Below, in pieces: positions 33,203 through 40,909 of a stretch of DNA of 64,000 bases. This stretch comes from Lachnospiraceae bacterium. GTDB taxonomy: Bacteria; Bacillota; Clostridia; Lachnospirales; Lachnospiraceae. Location: assembly GCA_900768755.1 (NCBI GenBank), contig CAAGDV010000006.1, positions 9,682 through 73,681 of the forward strand, in the 5' to 3' direction. How positions within the stretch are numbered: the stretch's first letter is position 1; each line of letters opens with the position of its first letter. The position numbers and the translations under genes were made by a program. The notes under the pieces are model-generated. The model had not been told where the DNA came from. It did not search any database and saw only the letters and a program-made list of their open reading frames with translations.

Positions 33203-33228
33203 TAAGTGTGCACAAACTTGCACAATTT

Positions 33229-35091
33229 TTACGAATTCTCTTGTGAAACCTGCACAAAAAGTTCCTCAAATTCTTCTCTTGTGACTTTTTCTTTCTCAAG
33301 AAGCAGTTCGGCGCAGCGATCAAGCACGTCCCTGTGCTCATTGATAATCGATTTGGCTTTTGAATAGCAATCGTCGATTATTCCCTTTACTTCCTCGTCG
33401 ATTATCCCGGCAACATTTTCGCCGTATTTTCTTGTATGGGCAAGGTCGCGTCCGATAAATACTTCATCGTCGTCGCTGCCGTAATCAACAAGGCCTACGC
33501 GCTCAGAAAAACCATACTGTGTAACCATTGCTCTTGCAAGCTGGGTTGCCTGCTTGATATCCTGGGATGCTCCCGTCGTCACGTCATCAAAAACGAGTTC
33601 CTCAGCCACACGGCCTCCGAGACCCACAACTATCTGCTGAAGCATTTTGCCCTTGGTGTTGAACATATCGTCGCGCTCCGGCAAAGGCATCGTATAACCC
33701 GCGGCCCCCACTCCGGTCGGAATGATTGAAATCGTATGGACAGGTCCGACATCCGGAAGGACGTGGAAAAGTATTGCATGTCCCGCCTCATGGTACGCGG
33801 TAATCTTTTTCTCTTTCTCGGAAATGATTTTGCTCCTCTTCTCGGCACCGATTCCCACTTTGACAAATGCTTTCTCAACATCCTCATTGACAATATACGG
33901 TGAATTCTTCTTTGCCGCGATAATGGCAGCCTCGTTCATAAGGTTCTCAAGGTCAGCTCCGGTAAAGCCTGCCGTTGTTCTGGCAAGCGTGTCAAGATTA
34001 ACATCATCCGAAAGAGGCTTGCCCTTGGAATGCACGTCAAGAATCTCTCTTCTTCCCTTCACGTCAGGTCTTCCGACCGCAACCTTTCTGTCGAATCTTC
34101 CCGGTCTTAATATGGCAGGGTCGAGAATATCCACCCTGTTGGTTGCCGCCATAACGATTATTCCGGAATTGACTCCGAAGCCGTCCATCTCAACAAGCAT
34201 CTGGTTGAGCGTCTGCTCCCTCTCGTCATGTCCGCCGCCCATTCCGGTTCCTCTTCGTCTTGCCACGGCGTCAATCTCATCGATAAAAACTATACAAGGT
34301 GCCGCTTTTTTGGCTTCCTCAAACAAATCTCTTACCCTGGAAGCTCCTACACCTACAAACATCTCAACAAAATCCGAACCGGATATACTAAAGAACGGCA
34401 CTCCTGCCTCGCCCGCAACTGCTTTTGCGAGAAGGGTCTTACCTGTTCCGGGAGGACCCACCAGAATAATTCCCTTCGGGATTCTCGCCCCGAGCTGGAT
34501 ATATTTCTTCGGATTCTTAAGGAAATCAACTATCTCAAGAAGTTCCTCCTTCTCCTCTATCAGTCCCGCAACCTGATTGAACTTGACTGATTTGGCATCC
34601 GGCTCAATAAGCCTTGCCCGGCTCTTTCCGAAATTCATCATCTTGGCGTTGCCGCCACCGCCTGCCTGTCTGGTCATAAGCACAAAAATGAATATAACAA
34701 CCACAGCCACAATAAGAACCGGCAAAACCGTCGTCAAAAACACGCTGTCACGCGAAACATCGCTGAGCGAATATTTCACGCTGTTGTCTTTGTTATCCTC
34801 GTTATACTCGATAATAGCCTTCTCCGCCGTCTTTACATCCGTCACAAAGGCATATTTTCTGCCGCCCGTATCTTTTAAGGTGACCGTTATTTTACCGGTC
34901 GGCACCTCCTTGTTCATTGAAATCTGAACGCTTTTTACTTTACCGTCATCAAGGTCAGCCAAAAATTCCCCGTAGGAATAATTGGTCTGTTTGTTGGCCG
35001 CGCTTCTTATGGCAAAAAACACAACCAATGCAACCGCAATCAGCACCAGGTACAAAAAGAACCCGCCGCCTCTTGATTTTCTCGTCTCCAA
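33229..35091 (-). CDS. ftsH: ATP-dependent zinc metalloprotease FtsH, TTG start
   Basis: 620 residues. Start TTG at 35089-35091 has GGAGG ten bases upstream. Membrane helices at about 11-30 and 118-139 bracket an extracytoplasmic domain; the AAA domain has Walker A GPPGTGKT (212-219), Walker B CIVFIDEID and the second region of homology ATNRVDILDPAILRPGRFDR; the zinc site HEAGH lies near residue 440. Hexameric membrane protease for quality control. Last gene of the conserved tilS-hpt-ftsH group, followed by a strong terminator. Confidence 0.97.
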   Translation of the reverse strand: METRKSRGGGFFLYLVLIAVALVVFFAIRSAANKQTNYSYGEFLADLDDGKVKSVQISMNKEVPTGKITVTLKDTGGRKYAFVTDVKTAEKAIIEYNEDNKDNSVKYSLSDVSRDSVFLTTVLPVLIVAVVVIFIFVLMTRQAGGGGNAKMMNFGKSRARLIEPDAKSVKFNQVAGLIEEKEELLEIVDFLKNPKKYIQLGARIPKGIILVGPPGTGKTLLAKAVAGEAGVPFFSISGSDFVEMFVGVGASRVRDLFEEAKKAAPCIVFIDEIDAVARRRGTGMGGGHDEREQTLNQMLVEMDGFGVNSGIIVMAATNRVDILDPAILRPGRFDRKVAVGRPDVKGRREILDVHSKGKPLSDDVNLDTLARTTAGFTGADLENLMNEAAIIAAKKNSPYIVNEDVEKAFVKVGIGAEKRSKIISEKEKKITAYHEAGHAILFHVLPDVGPVHTISIIPTGVGAAGYTMPLPERDDMFNTKGKMLQQIVVGLGGRVAEELVFDDVTTGASQDIKQATQLARAMVTQYGFSERVGLVDYGSDDDEVFIGRDLAHTRKYGENVAGIIDEEVKGIIDDCYSKAKSIINEHRDVLDRCAELLLEKEKVTREEFEELFVQVSQENS

Positions 35092-35105
35092 ATTCGTATA
35101 TCCTC

Positions 35106-35630
35106 CTAGTCAAATTTTACCACGCCGATATATGGCAGGTTTCGGTATTTCTGATTATAATCCAGGCCGTATCCTACAGCAAATTCATCCGGAATCACAA
35201 AGCCCACATAGTCCACCTTTACATCCTTGACCACACGCCTTTCCGGCTTGTCAAGCAGCGTGCACAGGCGGATACTTTTCGGATTTCTTTTCTTAAAAAT
35301 CTCAATAAGGTGGCTTAAGGTCCGCCCTGAATCGATAATATCCTCAACAATGATTACATCCTTGCCTTCAAGGGGTTCATCAAGATCCTTTACAATCTTT
35401 ACTACTCCGCTGGACTCAGTGCCGCCCGCATAACTTGATACGGACATAAAATCCAGTGACACATCCGTGGTGATGCGCTTTGCAAGCTCGCACATAAACG
35501 GCGCGCCGCCCTTAAGAATACAGATGAGATGAACCTGTCGTCCGGCGTAATCCTCACTGATCTGCTTTCCTATCTCGGCGATTCGCCTGTCCACCGTCAT
35601 CTCATCTATCAGTATCTCAACTCTCTCCAT
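35106..35630 (-). CDS. hpt: hypoxanthine phosphoribosyltransferase
   Basis: 174 residues, typical HPRT length. The PRPP-binding motif VIIVEDIIDSGRTLSHL and the substrate segment ICILKGGAPFMCELAKRI are clear. Salvages hypoxanthine or guanine with PRPP to IMP or GMP. Its start overlaps the end of tilS by 14 bases, as in many Firmicutes, where the two proteins are reported to act together on ftsH expression in some species. Confidence 0.96.
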   Translation of the reverse strand: MERVEILIDEMTVDRRIAEIGKQISEDYAGRQVHLICILKGGAPFMCELAKRITTDVSLDFMSVSSYAGGTESSGVVKIVKDLDEPLEGKDVIIVEDIIDSGRTLSHLIEIFKKRNPKSIRLCTLLDKPERRVVKDVKVDYVGFVIPDEFAVGYGLDYNQKYRNLPYIGVVKFD

Positions 35631-37014
35631 CGTTCATCCTTTCAAAACTCACCCAGAGAACCCTCTCTGTGTTATTGTCTATCTTGTACGCTTCGCTTAT
35701 ACGCTCTCCCACAATCCATATGATATGGGAGCCGTCGGCCAGAAGGCACAGCGAATCCTTGCATATTCCGCTTATCTTGCGGTCCACCAGAAATCTGCTT
35801 AAGTTCTTCCTGTGACCTTCGGAATCCATGACAAAATAGTCGCCGCTCTGTCTGCCTCTAAGCTGCATGCCAAATTTTATTTTATCATAATCGAAGGTTT
35901 TCGTATAGTCGTCTTTTGATATTTTTTCCATTTCGCCGGAATTGATAACCTTAAAGGTAAAAATTCCGCCCATTCCGCGGTGATAAACCGTGCACGGCGC
36001 GACGACATCGTACACCTCCGTCTCCCGCTCTTTTTGGTGGTACAAAAGGATTCCGTTACGGCTTTGCTGCGCCGACACGCCGCGGCACACAGTGGCAGTC
36101 ACGCCGCACTCTCTTTTTACAAGTCCGTACACCGCCTCAATCTGCGTCTCTCCGATGTCTTTAAGGCCGCCGAGCAGTTCACCGATTGCCGTGTATATAA
36201 TGCGCTTTGCAATTACGGGGTGCTGCTCATTAAGCCCCGCAATCAGCAGTCCCTCTTTTGTATGCGAAACGCATTTGTCATATTCTTTTTGCGCCACACC
36301 CGATATATATTCCTCGGTCTCACTTATCCGCTCGGCCATCCCGGCAATGTTGGCCGTCGCGTTTGAATTCACGTTGGCATTAAGATACGGAAGTACATTG
36401 CGGCGGATTCTGTTGCGGACATACCCGTCGGATTCATTGGTCGAGTCAGTACAGTATTCCACCTTTTGTTCCAAAAGATACCGCTCGATATCCGCCCTTG
36501 CCGCAAAAAGAAGCGGTCTGATGATTATGCCGTTAACCGGAAGAATTCCGCGCATCCCCCGCGTCCCGCTGCCGCGGCACATGTTAAAAATAACGGTCTC
36601 CGCCCTATCGTCCCGGTGATGTGCAACCGCAATCCTTGAATCAGGGTACTCCTTTGCAATCGCCTCAAATGCCCGGTATCTTAATATTCTTCCTGCTTCC
36701 TCTTCGCTTAATCCGTTATCGCGGGCAAATCCCGGAACATCCTCCATCACCAGGCAAAAGGGTGTGTTATACTGTTTTGCAAGTGCCTCGCAGAACTCTG
36801 CATCCCGTTTTGCCTCGTCTTTCCGGATTCCGTGGTGCACATGCACGGCGACCATATCTATGCCCCGCCCGGCACATATTTTGCCGAGCAGCAAAAAAAG
36901 ACATACCGAATCCGCCCCTCCGGACAGCCCCAATATGACCGTTCTGCAGTTATCCAGCATTTTGTATTTATCAATGTATTGTTCTACCGACTCCAGCATA
37001 TACTTGTCTTCCAT
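35617..37014 (-). CDS. tilS: tRNA(Ile)-lysidine synthase
   Basis: 465 residues. N-terminal PP-loop ATPase LGLSGGADSVCLFLL, HHGIRKDEAKRDAEFC, VAHHRDDRAETVIFN, GMRGILPVNGIIIRPLL; middle helical domain and a C-terminal TilS substrate domain. Converts cytidine at position 34 of tRNA-Ile(CAU) to lysidine. The first ATG lacks a good ribosome site; an ATG five codons later (at 36999) has a weak GGAAG site and is a possible alternative start. Confidence 0.95.
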   Translation of the reverse strand: MEDKYMLESVEQYIDKYKMLDNCRTVILGLSGGADSVCLFLLLGKICAGRGIDMVAVHVHHGIRKDEAKRDAEFCEALAKQYNTPFCLVMEDVPGFARDNGLSEEEAGRILRYRAFEAIAKEYPDSRIAVAHHRDDRAETVIFNMCRGSGTRGMRGILPVNGIIIRPLLFAARADIERYLLEQKVEYCTDSTNESDGYVRNRIRRNVLPYLNANVNSNATANIAGMAERISETEEYISGVAQKEYDKCVSHTKEGLLIAGLNEQHPVIAKRIIYTAIGELLGGLKDIGETQIEAVYGLVKRECGVTATVCRGVSAQQSRNGILLYHQKERETEVYDVVAPCTVYHRGMGGIFTFKVINSGEMEKISKDDYTKTFDYDKIKFGMQLRGRQSGDYFVMDSEGHRKNLSRFLVDRKISGICKDSLCLLADGSHIIWIVGERISEAYKIDNNTERVLWVSFERMNDGES

Positions 37015-37054
37015 TCATTATCGTTTTGCAATAAGTGTAAGCCTCATATGCAAA

Positions 37055-38131
37055 TCAAGTCAAGCCATTCTTTTTCCATATCCCCGTAACAAGCACTGTC
37101 ATGTCGTCTTTTTGCCCGTCCGTGACAAAAAAACGCACCTCATCCATCAGTTTCTTCGCAAAAAGTTCGGGATTTCTCGCATTTATTCCGTCAATTATGT
37201 TTGCCATCCTATGCTCTTTGTCGTAAAAAGGCAGCGCATCCATGGTTCCGTCGCTGACCATAATAATATACGCCTCGTCCCCGACGGTAAAATCCGCCAT
37301 GTCCATAAACGCCTCCTCCAACACCCCCGCAGGCATGGACGACGGACTGATTATCTCTATTTCGCCCGGGCGCTTTATGTATGTCGCCACGCCTCCGTAT
37401 TTGGCGCAGTGCCCCACTCCGGTCCGTAAGTCCAGAACCGTGCAGTCTGCCGCCAAAGTCTCATCGCCTCCCGCTTTGACAAGGTTGGAATTAAGAAGCC
37501 TTAACGCGGCCACAGCCGAAAAACCCGCCTCAAAAAATCTTTCGAAGACATCAATTGCCCGGCTGCTCTTTTGCCCTGCGCTAAGCCCCGTGCCCATGCC
37601 GTCAAAAATTCCCGCGCACATTCTGCCGCAGGAATTCGGAATGTATGTATACGAATCGCCGGAAATCACGTCGGATTCTTTGCCGATGCAAGAAACCCCA
37701 ATGGAGGTTATGTACCGGCTTGCGGGCCAAAAGGTAAAATTCGCGGGGTTAGTGGTTATGAGACTTCTTCCGCCATATTCTGGCTCAAACTCTGCGCCGA
37801 GTATATCCCCCAGAAGCCTTGCCAGCTCGGTGGACTTTACGGCTCCTCTTTTTTTGGTGGATGCCATAATCTCGACGTAGCGCCCGTCCTTTAGGTTCTG
37901 CACGTCAATTCCCTGTATATCTACTCCCAGCTTTGCGGCTGTGCGGATTATCTCGCGGTCATATTCCCTGTCGGGCGGCTGGGCTACATTCTCCAGAATA
38001 TCAGCCATCTCCTTATATTCCAACGCCGCTGCGCTGTCTCCATCCCCCATATCCTCGTACACACCGGCTAACCGTTTAAAGCATTGTATGATTCCCATTA
38101 TCCTCATCTGTGCATACGAAATGCCGTCCAC
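37055..38131 (-). CDS. SpoIIE-type PP2C phosphatase lacking the membrane domain
   Basis: 358 residues starting at GTG 38129-38131 with GGAGG six bases upstream. The C-terminal 210 residues are the SpoIIE phosphatase: Asp in SGDSYTY, DGMGTG, VSDGT, and KDDMTVLV are all present, so metal binding and catalysis should be intact. The N-terminal 150 residues are soluble and match the region just before the phosphatase. The roughly 10-helix membrane part of standard SpoIIE (about 800 residues) is absent, with no open frame upstream that could supply it. Position between divIC-like and tilS genes is the normal spoIIE locus. May have lost septal localisation. Confidence 0.85.
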   Translation of the reverse strand: MDGISYAQMRIMGIIQCFKRLAGVYEDMGDGDSAAALEYKEMADILENVAQPPDREYDREIIRTAAKLGVDIQGIDVQNLKDGRYVEIMASTKKRGAVKSTELARLLGDILGAEFEPEYGGRSLITTNPANFTFWPASRYITSIGVSCIGKESDVISGDSYTYIPNSCGRMCAGIFDGMGTGLSAGQKSSRAIDVFERFFEAGFSAVAALRLLNSNLVKAGGDETLAADCTVLDLRTGVGHCAKYGGVATYIKRPGEIEIISPSSMPAGVLEEAFMDMADFTVGDEAYIIMVSDGTMDALPFYDKEHRMANIIDGINARNPELFAKKLMDEVRFFVTDGQKDDMTVLVTGIWKKNGLT

Positions 38132-38248
38132 AAAGCCCCTCCTATGCGTTTTTGAACAACATTATAACAGCCCGTACCGATATCGGCTGTCAAAGCAGGT
38201 CGAAGGAATGGGTTATTTTTCGACAAGAAGTGCCGGTATACGCCGAAT

Positions 38249-38287
38249 GTGCCCGGGGCAACGGTCTGTAACCGCTATCCCGGGCAC
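38249..38287 (-). terminator. GC-rich hairpin between divIC-like and spoIIE-like genes
   Basis: GTGCCCGGG (38249-38257) pairs with CCCGGGCAC (38279-38287), and inner AACGGT with ACCGCT almost completely. There is no clear T run, so this may be a transcript-processing or partial termination site rather than a full terminator. Confidence 0.5.
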
Positions 38288-38305
38288 ACTCAATATGGCA
38301 AAATA

Positions 38306-38587
38306 TCATTCACCTTTAAAAATAATCTCGTTCGGATACACCAAGCCGAGCCTGCTTCTGGCAATCTCTTCAATAAACTGCTTCGTGTGAACATACTTGC
38401 TGTATGCCTCCAGCTGTTCGGCGCGCTTCTCCTCCTCTGCCTTCTCATTCTGAAGTTGTTCAATAAGAGCTCTGTCCTGATTGTTCTTAGCGTCAACCAT
38501 CCTTCCGCGGGCTCCCACAAAAATCACAAGCACCACAACAATTATGGCGACGAACAATCCAACAAGCTTGTTAGACGTCTTCTTCAC
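38306..38587 (-). CDS. divIC: septum formation initiator (DivIC/FtsB-like)
   Basis: 93 residues from the GTG at 38585-38587, which has AGGGG eight bases upstream; GTG codons three and two positions earlier are alternatives. One membrane helix (LVGLFVAIIVVVLVIFVGA) then a coiled coil (NNQDRALIEQLQNEKAEEEKRAEQLEAY), then YVHTKQFIEEIARSRLGLVYPNEIIF, typical of FtsB/DivIC. Acts with FtsL and DivIB in the divisome. The coding region overlaps the end of yabQ. Confidence 0.9.
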   Translation of the reverse strand: MKKTSNKLVGLFVAIIVVVLVIFVGARGRMVDAKNNQDRALIEQLQNEKAEEEKRAEQLEAYSKYVHTKQFIEEIARSRLGLVYPNEIIFKGE

Positions 38588-38960
38588 CTTCACCACCCCT
38601 GGTTACTTTGTTAAATATAATTTTAACCGTTTTCGAGCAAATACGCAACAGCTTTTTTATCAGTTTTCCGAAAAAAGGCACAATAATACGGCTTAATGTG
38701 TATCTGTACGCCAGCATTCCTGCCGTAATACCCACAATCATGTACAATCGGACATTTCCGTCTGCCAGATTCAGGAAAACAATATATGCGGAAAACCCCA
38801 TAAGTATGAAGAACAAAAGGTCTTCTGCTGACCGGGCCACGTTGTTGTGACGAATGGCGTACCTGAGTATCCGCAAAATGTCATACGCGACAGAATACGC
38901 TGCCCCAAGCCCCAGCATCAGCAAAAATATCCGGCCCTCCCACATAATGAAACCGGCCAT
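38571..38960 (-). CDS. yabQ: spore cortex protein YabQ
   Basis: 130 residues from the ATG at 38958-38960, one base after the yabP stop; a start five codons later (MWEGRIF) is also possible. Three or four membrane helices (FLLMLGLGAAYSVAYDIL, DLLFFILMGFSAYIVFL, YMIVGITAGMLAYRY) and a basic tail. YabQ is a forespore-surrounding membrane protein needed for cortex formation in B. subtilis. The gene order yabP-yabQ-divIC supports the call. Confidence 0.85.
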   Translation of the reverse strand: MAGFIMWEGRIFLLMLGLGAAYSVAYDILRILRYAIRHNNVARSAEDLLFFILMGFSAYIVFLNLADGNVRLYMIVGITAGMLAYRYTLSRIIVPFFGKLIKKLLRICSKTVKIIFNKVTRGGEGEEDV

Positions 38961-38961
38961 A

Positions 38962-39246
38962 CTATTTAAACATCTTCGCAAAGAAGGATTCATTTTTCTT
39001 TGCATACGCCGCGACATCGGAATATACTATGCTGTCTATCGTTCCTGAAATATCTATCTCGCCCTTATCAACCGAAAGCCTGTTAACGTGGAGATCATGT
39101 CCTTTGACGGTCAGCATTCCGTAATCAGTCTCCAAAAGAATGTTCTGAAGGTCAAAAGAAATAACATCCTTAACCCCCGTTATCGCTCCTCCCTGCCTGT
39201 TGGCAAAAGACACTTTGTGTGAAGTTCCCAATACTCTCTCGTCCAT
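38962..39246 (-). CDS. yabP: sporulation protein YabP
   Basis: 94 residues; beta-rich protein with MDERVLGTSHKVSFANRQGGAITGVKDVISFDLQNILLETDYGMLTVKG, matching the YabP/YqfC family. GGAGGAGAC precedes the ATG. In B. subtilis it is made in the mother cell and needed for spore morphogenesis. Fifty bases downstream of rqcP. Confidence 0.9.
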   Translation of the reverse strand: MDERVLGTSHKVSFANRQGGAITGVKDVISFDLQNILLETDYGMLTVKGHDLHVNRLSVDKGEIDISGTIDSIVYSDVAAYAKKNESFFAKMFK

Positions 39247-39296
39247 GTCTCCTCCCGATACTTACTACTCATATATGTATTCGGGAGCAGGCCTGT

Positions 39297-39542
39297 TTAT
39301 GCCTCGATATACTCAAACATCTCCTTGGCGTCCTCTTTTTTGGTGCTCTCCACAATCTGTGTAACGCGCACGCGCACGTTTCTGGTTCCGAAAGCAATCT
39401 CTATCTCATCGCCAACCTTTACTTCGCTTGATGCCTTTGCAACCTTTTGATTAATCATAACCCTTCCCGCATCACACGCTTCATTGGCAACGGTTCTTCT
39501 CTTTATAAGTCTCGATACTTTAAGATATTTGTCAAGTCTCAT
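39297..39542 (-). CDS. rqcP: RNA-binding S4 domain protein RqcP (YabO)
   Basis: 81 residues from the ATG at 39540-39542, with GGAGG six to seven bases upstream; longer readings cross the terminator after hup. The S4 fold reads RLDKYLKVSRLIKRRTVANEACDAGRVMINQKVAKASSEVKVGDEIEI. RqcP works with RqcH in ribosome-associated quality control, stabilising tRNA on obstructed 50S subunits to make alanine tails. The location between hup and yabP is conserved in Firmicutes. Confidence 0.92.
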   Translation of the reverse strand: MRLDKYLKVSRLIKRRTVANEACDAGRVMINQKVAKASSEVKVGDEIEIAFGTRNVRVRVTQIVESTKKEDAKEMFEYIEA

Positions 39543-39620
39543 GATATTCCTCCAACAATCTTTACCCCGCAGAATCCGCGGGTCTGTACATGAACGTCCG
39601 GCTCCTCCCCATACGCAAGC

Positions 39621-39650
39621 AAAACGCCCCAAGGAAAAATCCCCGGGGCG
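39621..39650 (-). terminator. terminator after hup
   Basis: Minus strand: CGCCCC (39645-39650 complement) with GGGGCG (39625-39630 complement), then TTTT at 39621-39624. It lies between hup and rqcP and probably lets hup be expressed above the genes that follow. Confidence 0.75.
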
Positions 39651-39677
39651 AAATAAGCTAATAATTACAGAATAGTA

Positions 39678-39977
39678 TTATTTCTTCTTGCACTTCTTAG
39701 CAGGAGCCTTGAGGCTGTCCTTCAATGCCTTACCTGCTTTGAACTTAGGTGCCTTAGAAGCAGCAATCTTAATCTTCTCATTAGTCTTAGGGTTGATTCC
39801 TGTTCTTGCAGCTCTCTCGCTAACCTCGAAAGTACCGAAACCGATAATCTGAACCTTCTCGCCCTTCTTCAACTGCTCTGCAACAACATCGATGAATGCC
39901 TTAAGAGCCTTCTCAGAATCCTTCTTTGTAAGTTCTGTCTTCTCTGCAATAGCTGCAATTAACTCTGTCTTGTTCAT
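39678..39977 (-). CDS. hup: DNA-binding protein HU
   Basis: 99 residues, histone-like HU fold: MNKTELIAAIAEKTELTKKDSEKALKAFIDVV, GFGTFEVSERAARTGINPKTNEKIKIAASKAPKFKAGKALK. The C-terminal tail KAPAKKCKKK is a short basic extension beyond the usual 90 residues and includes an unusual cysteine. Compact GGAGG site nine bases before the ATG and a consensus promoter suggest high expression. Confidence 0.97.
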   Translation of the reverse strand: MNKTELIAAIAEKTELTKKDSEKALKAFIDVVAEQLKKGEKVQIIGFGTFEVSERAARTGINPKTNEKIKIAASKAPKFKAGKALKDSLKAPAKKCKKK

Positions 39978-40032
39978 GTACTATTTCCTCCTAATTAATT
40001 TCATACATTGTATTCTTGTAAAACAGAATGTC

Positions 40033-40050
40033 GGCGGATTGTCATCCGCC
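40033..40050 (-). promoter_or_regulatory. hairpin in the hup 5' leader
   Basis: GGCGGAT (40033-40039) and ATCCGCC (40044-40050) form a 7-pair stem with a 4-base loop, about 20 bases after the predicted transcription start and 55 bases before the ATG. It may stabilise the mRNA or bind HU. Confidence 0.55.
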
Positions 40051-40068
40051 TGTATTACCCACACATTA

Positions 40069-40097
40069 TTTATAATGTTTTTACACGGATTTGTCAA
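40069..40097 (-). promoter_or_regulatory. hup promoter
   Basis: Minus strand TTGACA (40092-40097), 17 bases, TATAAA (40069-40074): near-consensus. The leader of about 85 bases contains the hairpin at 40033-40050. Confidence 0.8.
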
Positions 40098-40134
40098 GTA
40101 CTAATGGCACTTTTGAGGGATTTTTCACCCATTT

Positions 40135-40899
40135 TCAGACATTTTTCCGATATATGATATTTAAACCTTCAAGAAGAAGTTCATCATCAACGTGAATATC
40201 ATGCTTACAATACTTCACAATTGAGCCTGCCATGCCTCCCGTTGCGATAAGATTGGCATGATACCCGAGTTCCTCCTCCATGCGTTCAATCAGTCCGTCG
40301 ATAAGCGAAGCGCTTCCGTATACAACTCCGCTCTTCATTCCGTCTTCGGTCGTCCTGCCTATGGTTCTTTGCGGTGCCTCAATACTGATTCTGGGAAGCT
40401 GGGCTGTGCGCTCGACAAGGGAATCCAGCGACGAAATTATTCCCGGGACTATCGCTCCTCCCAGATAGTTTGCGTTTTTGTCAATTGCAACAATGGTGGT
40501 CGCAGTGCCCATATCGACAATTATGCACGGTGCTCCGTACTTCTTGATTGCGGCAACCGAAGCCACAACAATATCAGCGCCCATGCTTTTGGGATTGTCA
40601 ATCAAAATATTGAGTCCCGTCTTTACTCCGGGGCCCACCACCATCGCGTCGCACCCCGCGATTTTCCTTATGGCCTCGCGGACAACGCCGGTAAGCGGCG
40701 GAACTACAGAGGAAATTATTGCCCCTTCAATGTCCTCTGCCCTGACGGCATTAAGTTCCAGAACCATCTTAATGCCCATGGCATATTCAAGACTTGTCTT
40801 GGTGGTATCAGTGCTCATCCTTTCCACAAAAACAGCCCTGTTATCCTCCATACATCCCACAACTATGTTGGTGTTTCCGATATCAATCGCCAGTACCAT
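40135..40899 (-). CDS. coaX: type III pantothenate kinase
   Basis: 254 residues from the ATG at 40897-40899 (GAGG seven bases upstream); a longer reading from 41001 would overlap the GGDEF gene. N-terminal ATP motif MVLAIDIGNTNIVVG, the DMGTATTIVAID segment with catalytic Asp, and the GGAIVPGI and ATGG loops are all present. Phosphorylates pantothenate in coenzyme A synthesis. CoaX often neighbours ftsH in Firmicutes; here it lies at the other side of the conserved block. Confidence 0.96.
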   Translation of the reverse strand: MVLAIDIGNTNIVVGCMEDNRAVFVERMSTDTTKTSLEYAMGIKMVLELNAVRAEDIEGAIISSVVPPLTGVVREAIRKIAGCDAMVVGPGVKTGLNILIDNPKSMGADIVVASVAAIKKYGAPCIIVDMGTATTIVAIDKNANYLGGAIVPGIISSLDSLVERTAQLPRISIEAPQRTIGRTTEDGMKSGVVYGSASLIDGLIERMEEELGYHANLIATGGMAGSIVKYCKHDIHVDDELLLEGLNIIYRKNV

Positions 40900-40909
40900 T
40901 CCGTCACCT

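Noticed and set aside
33722..34576. 284-codon open frame on the plus strand opposite ftsH
   Set aside because: Low-complexity Ser/Ile/Pro-rich shadow of ftsH.
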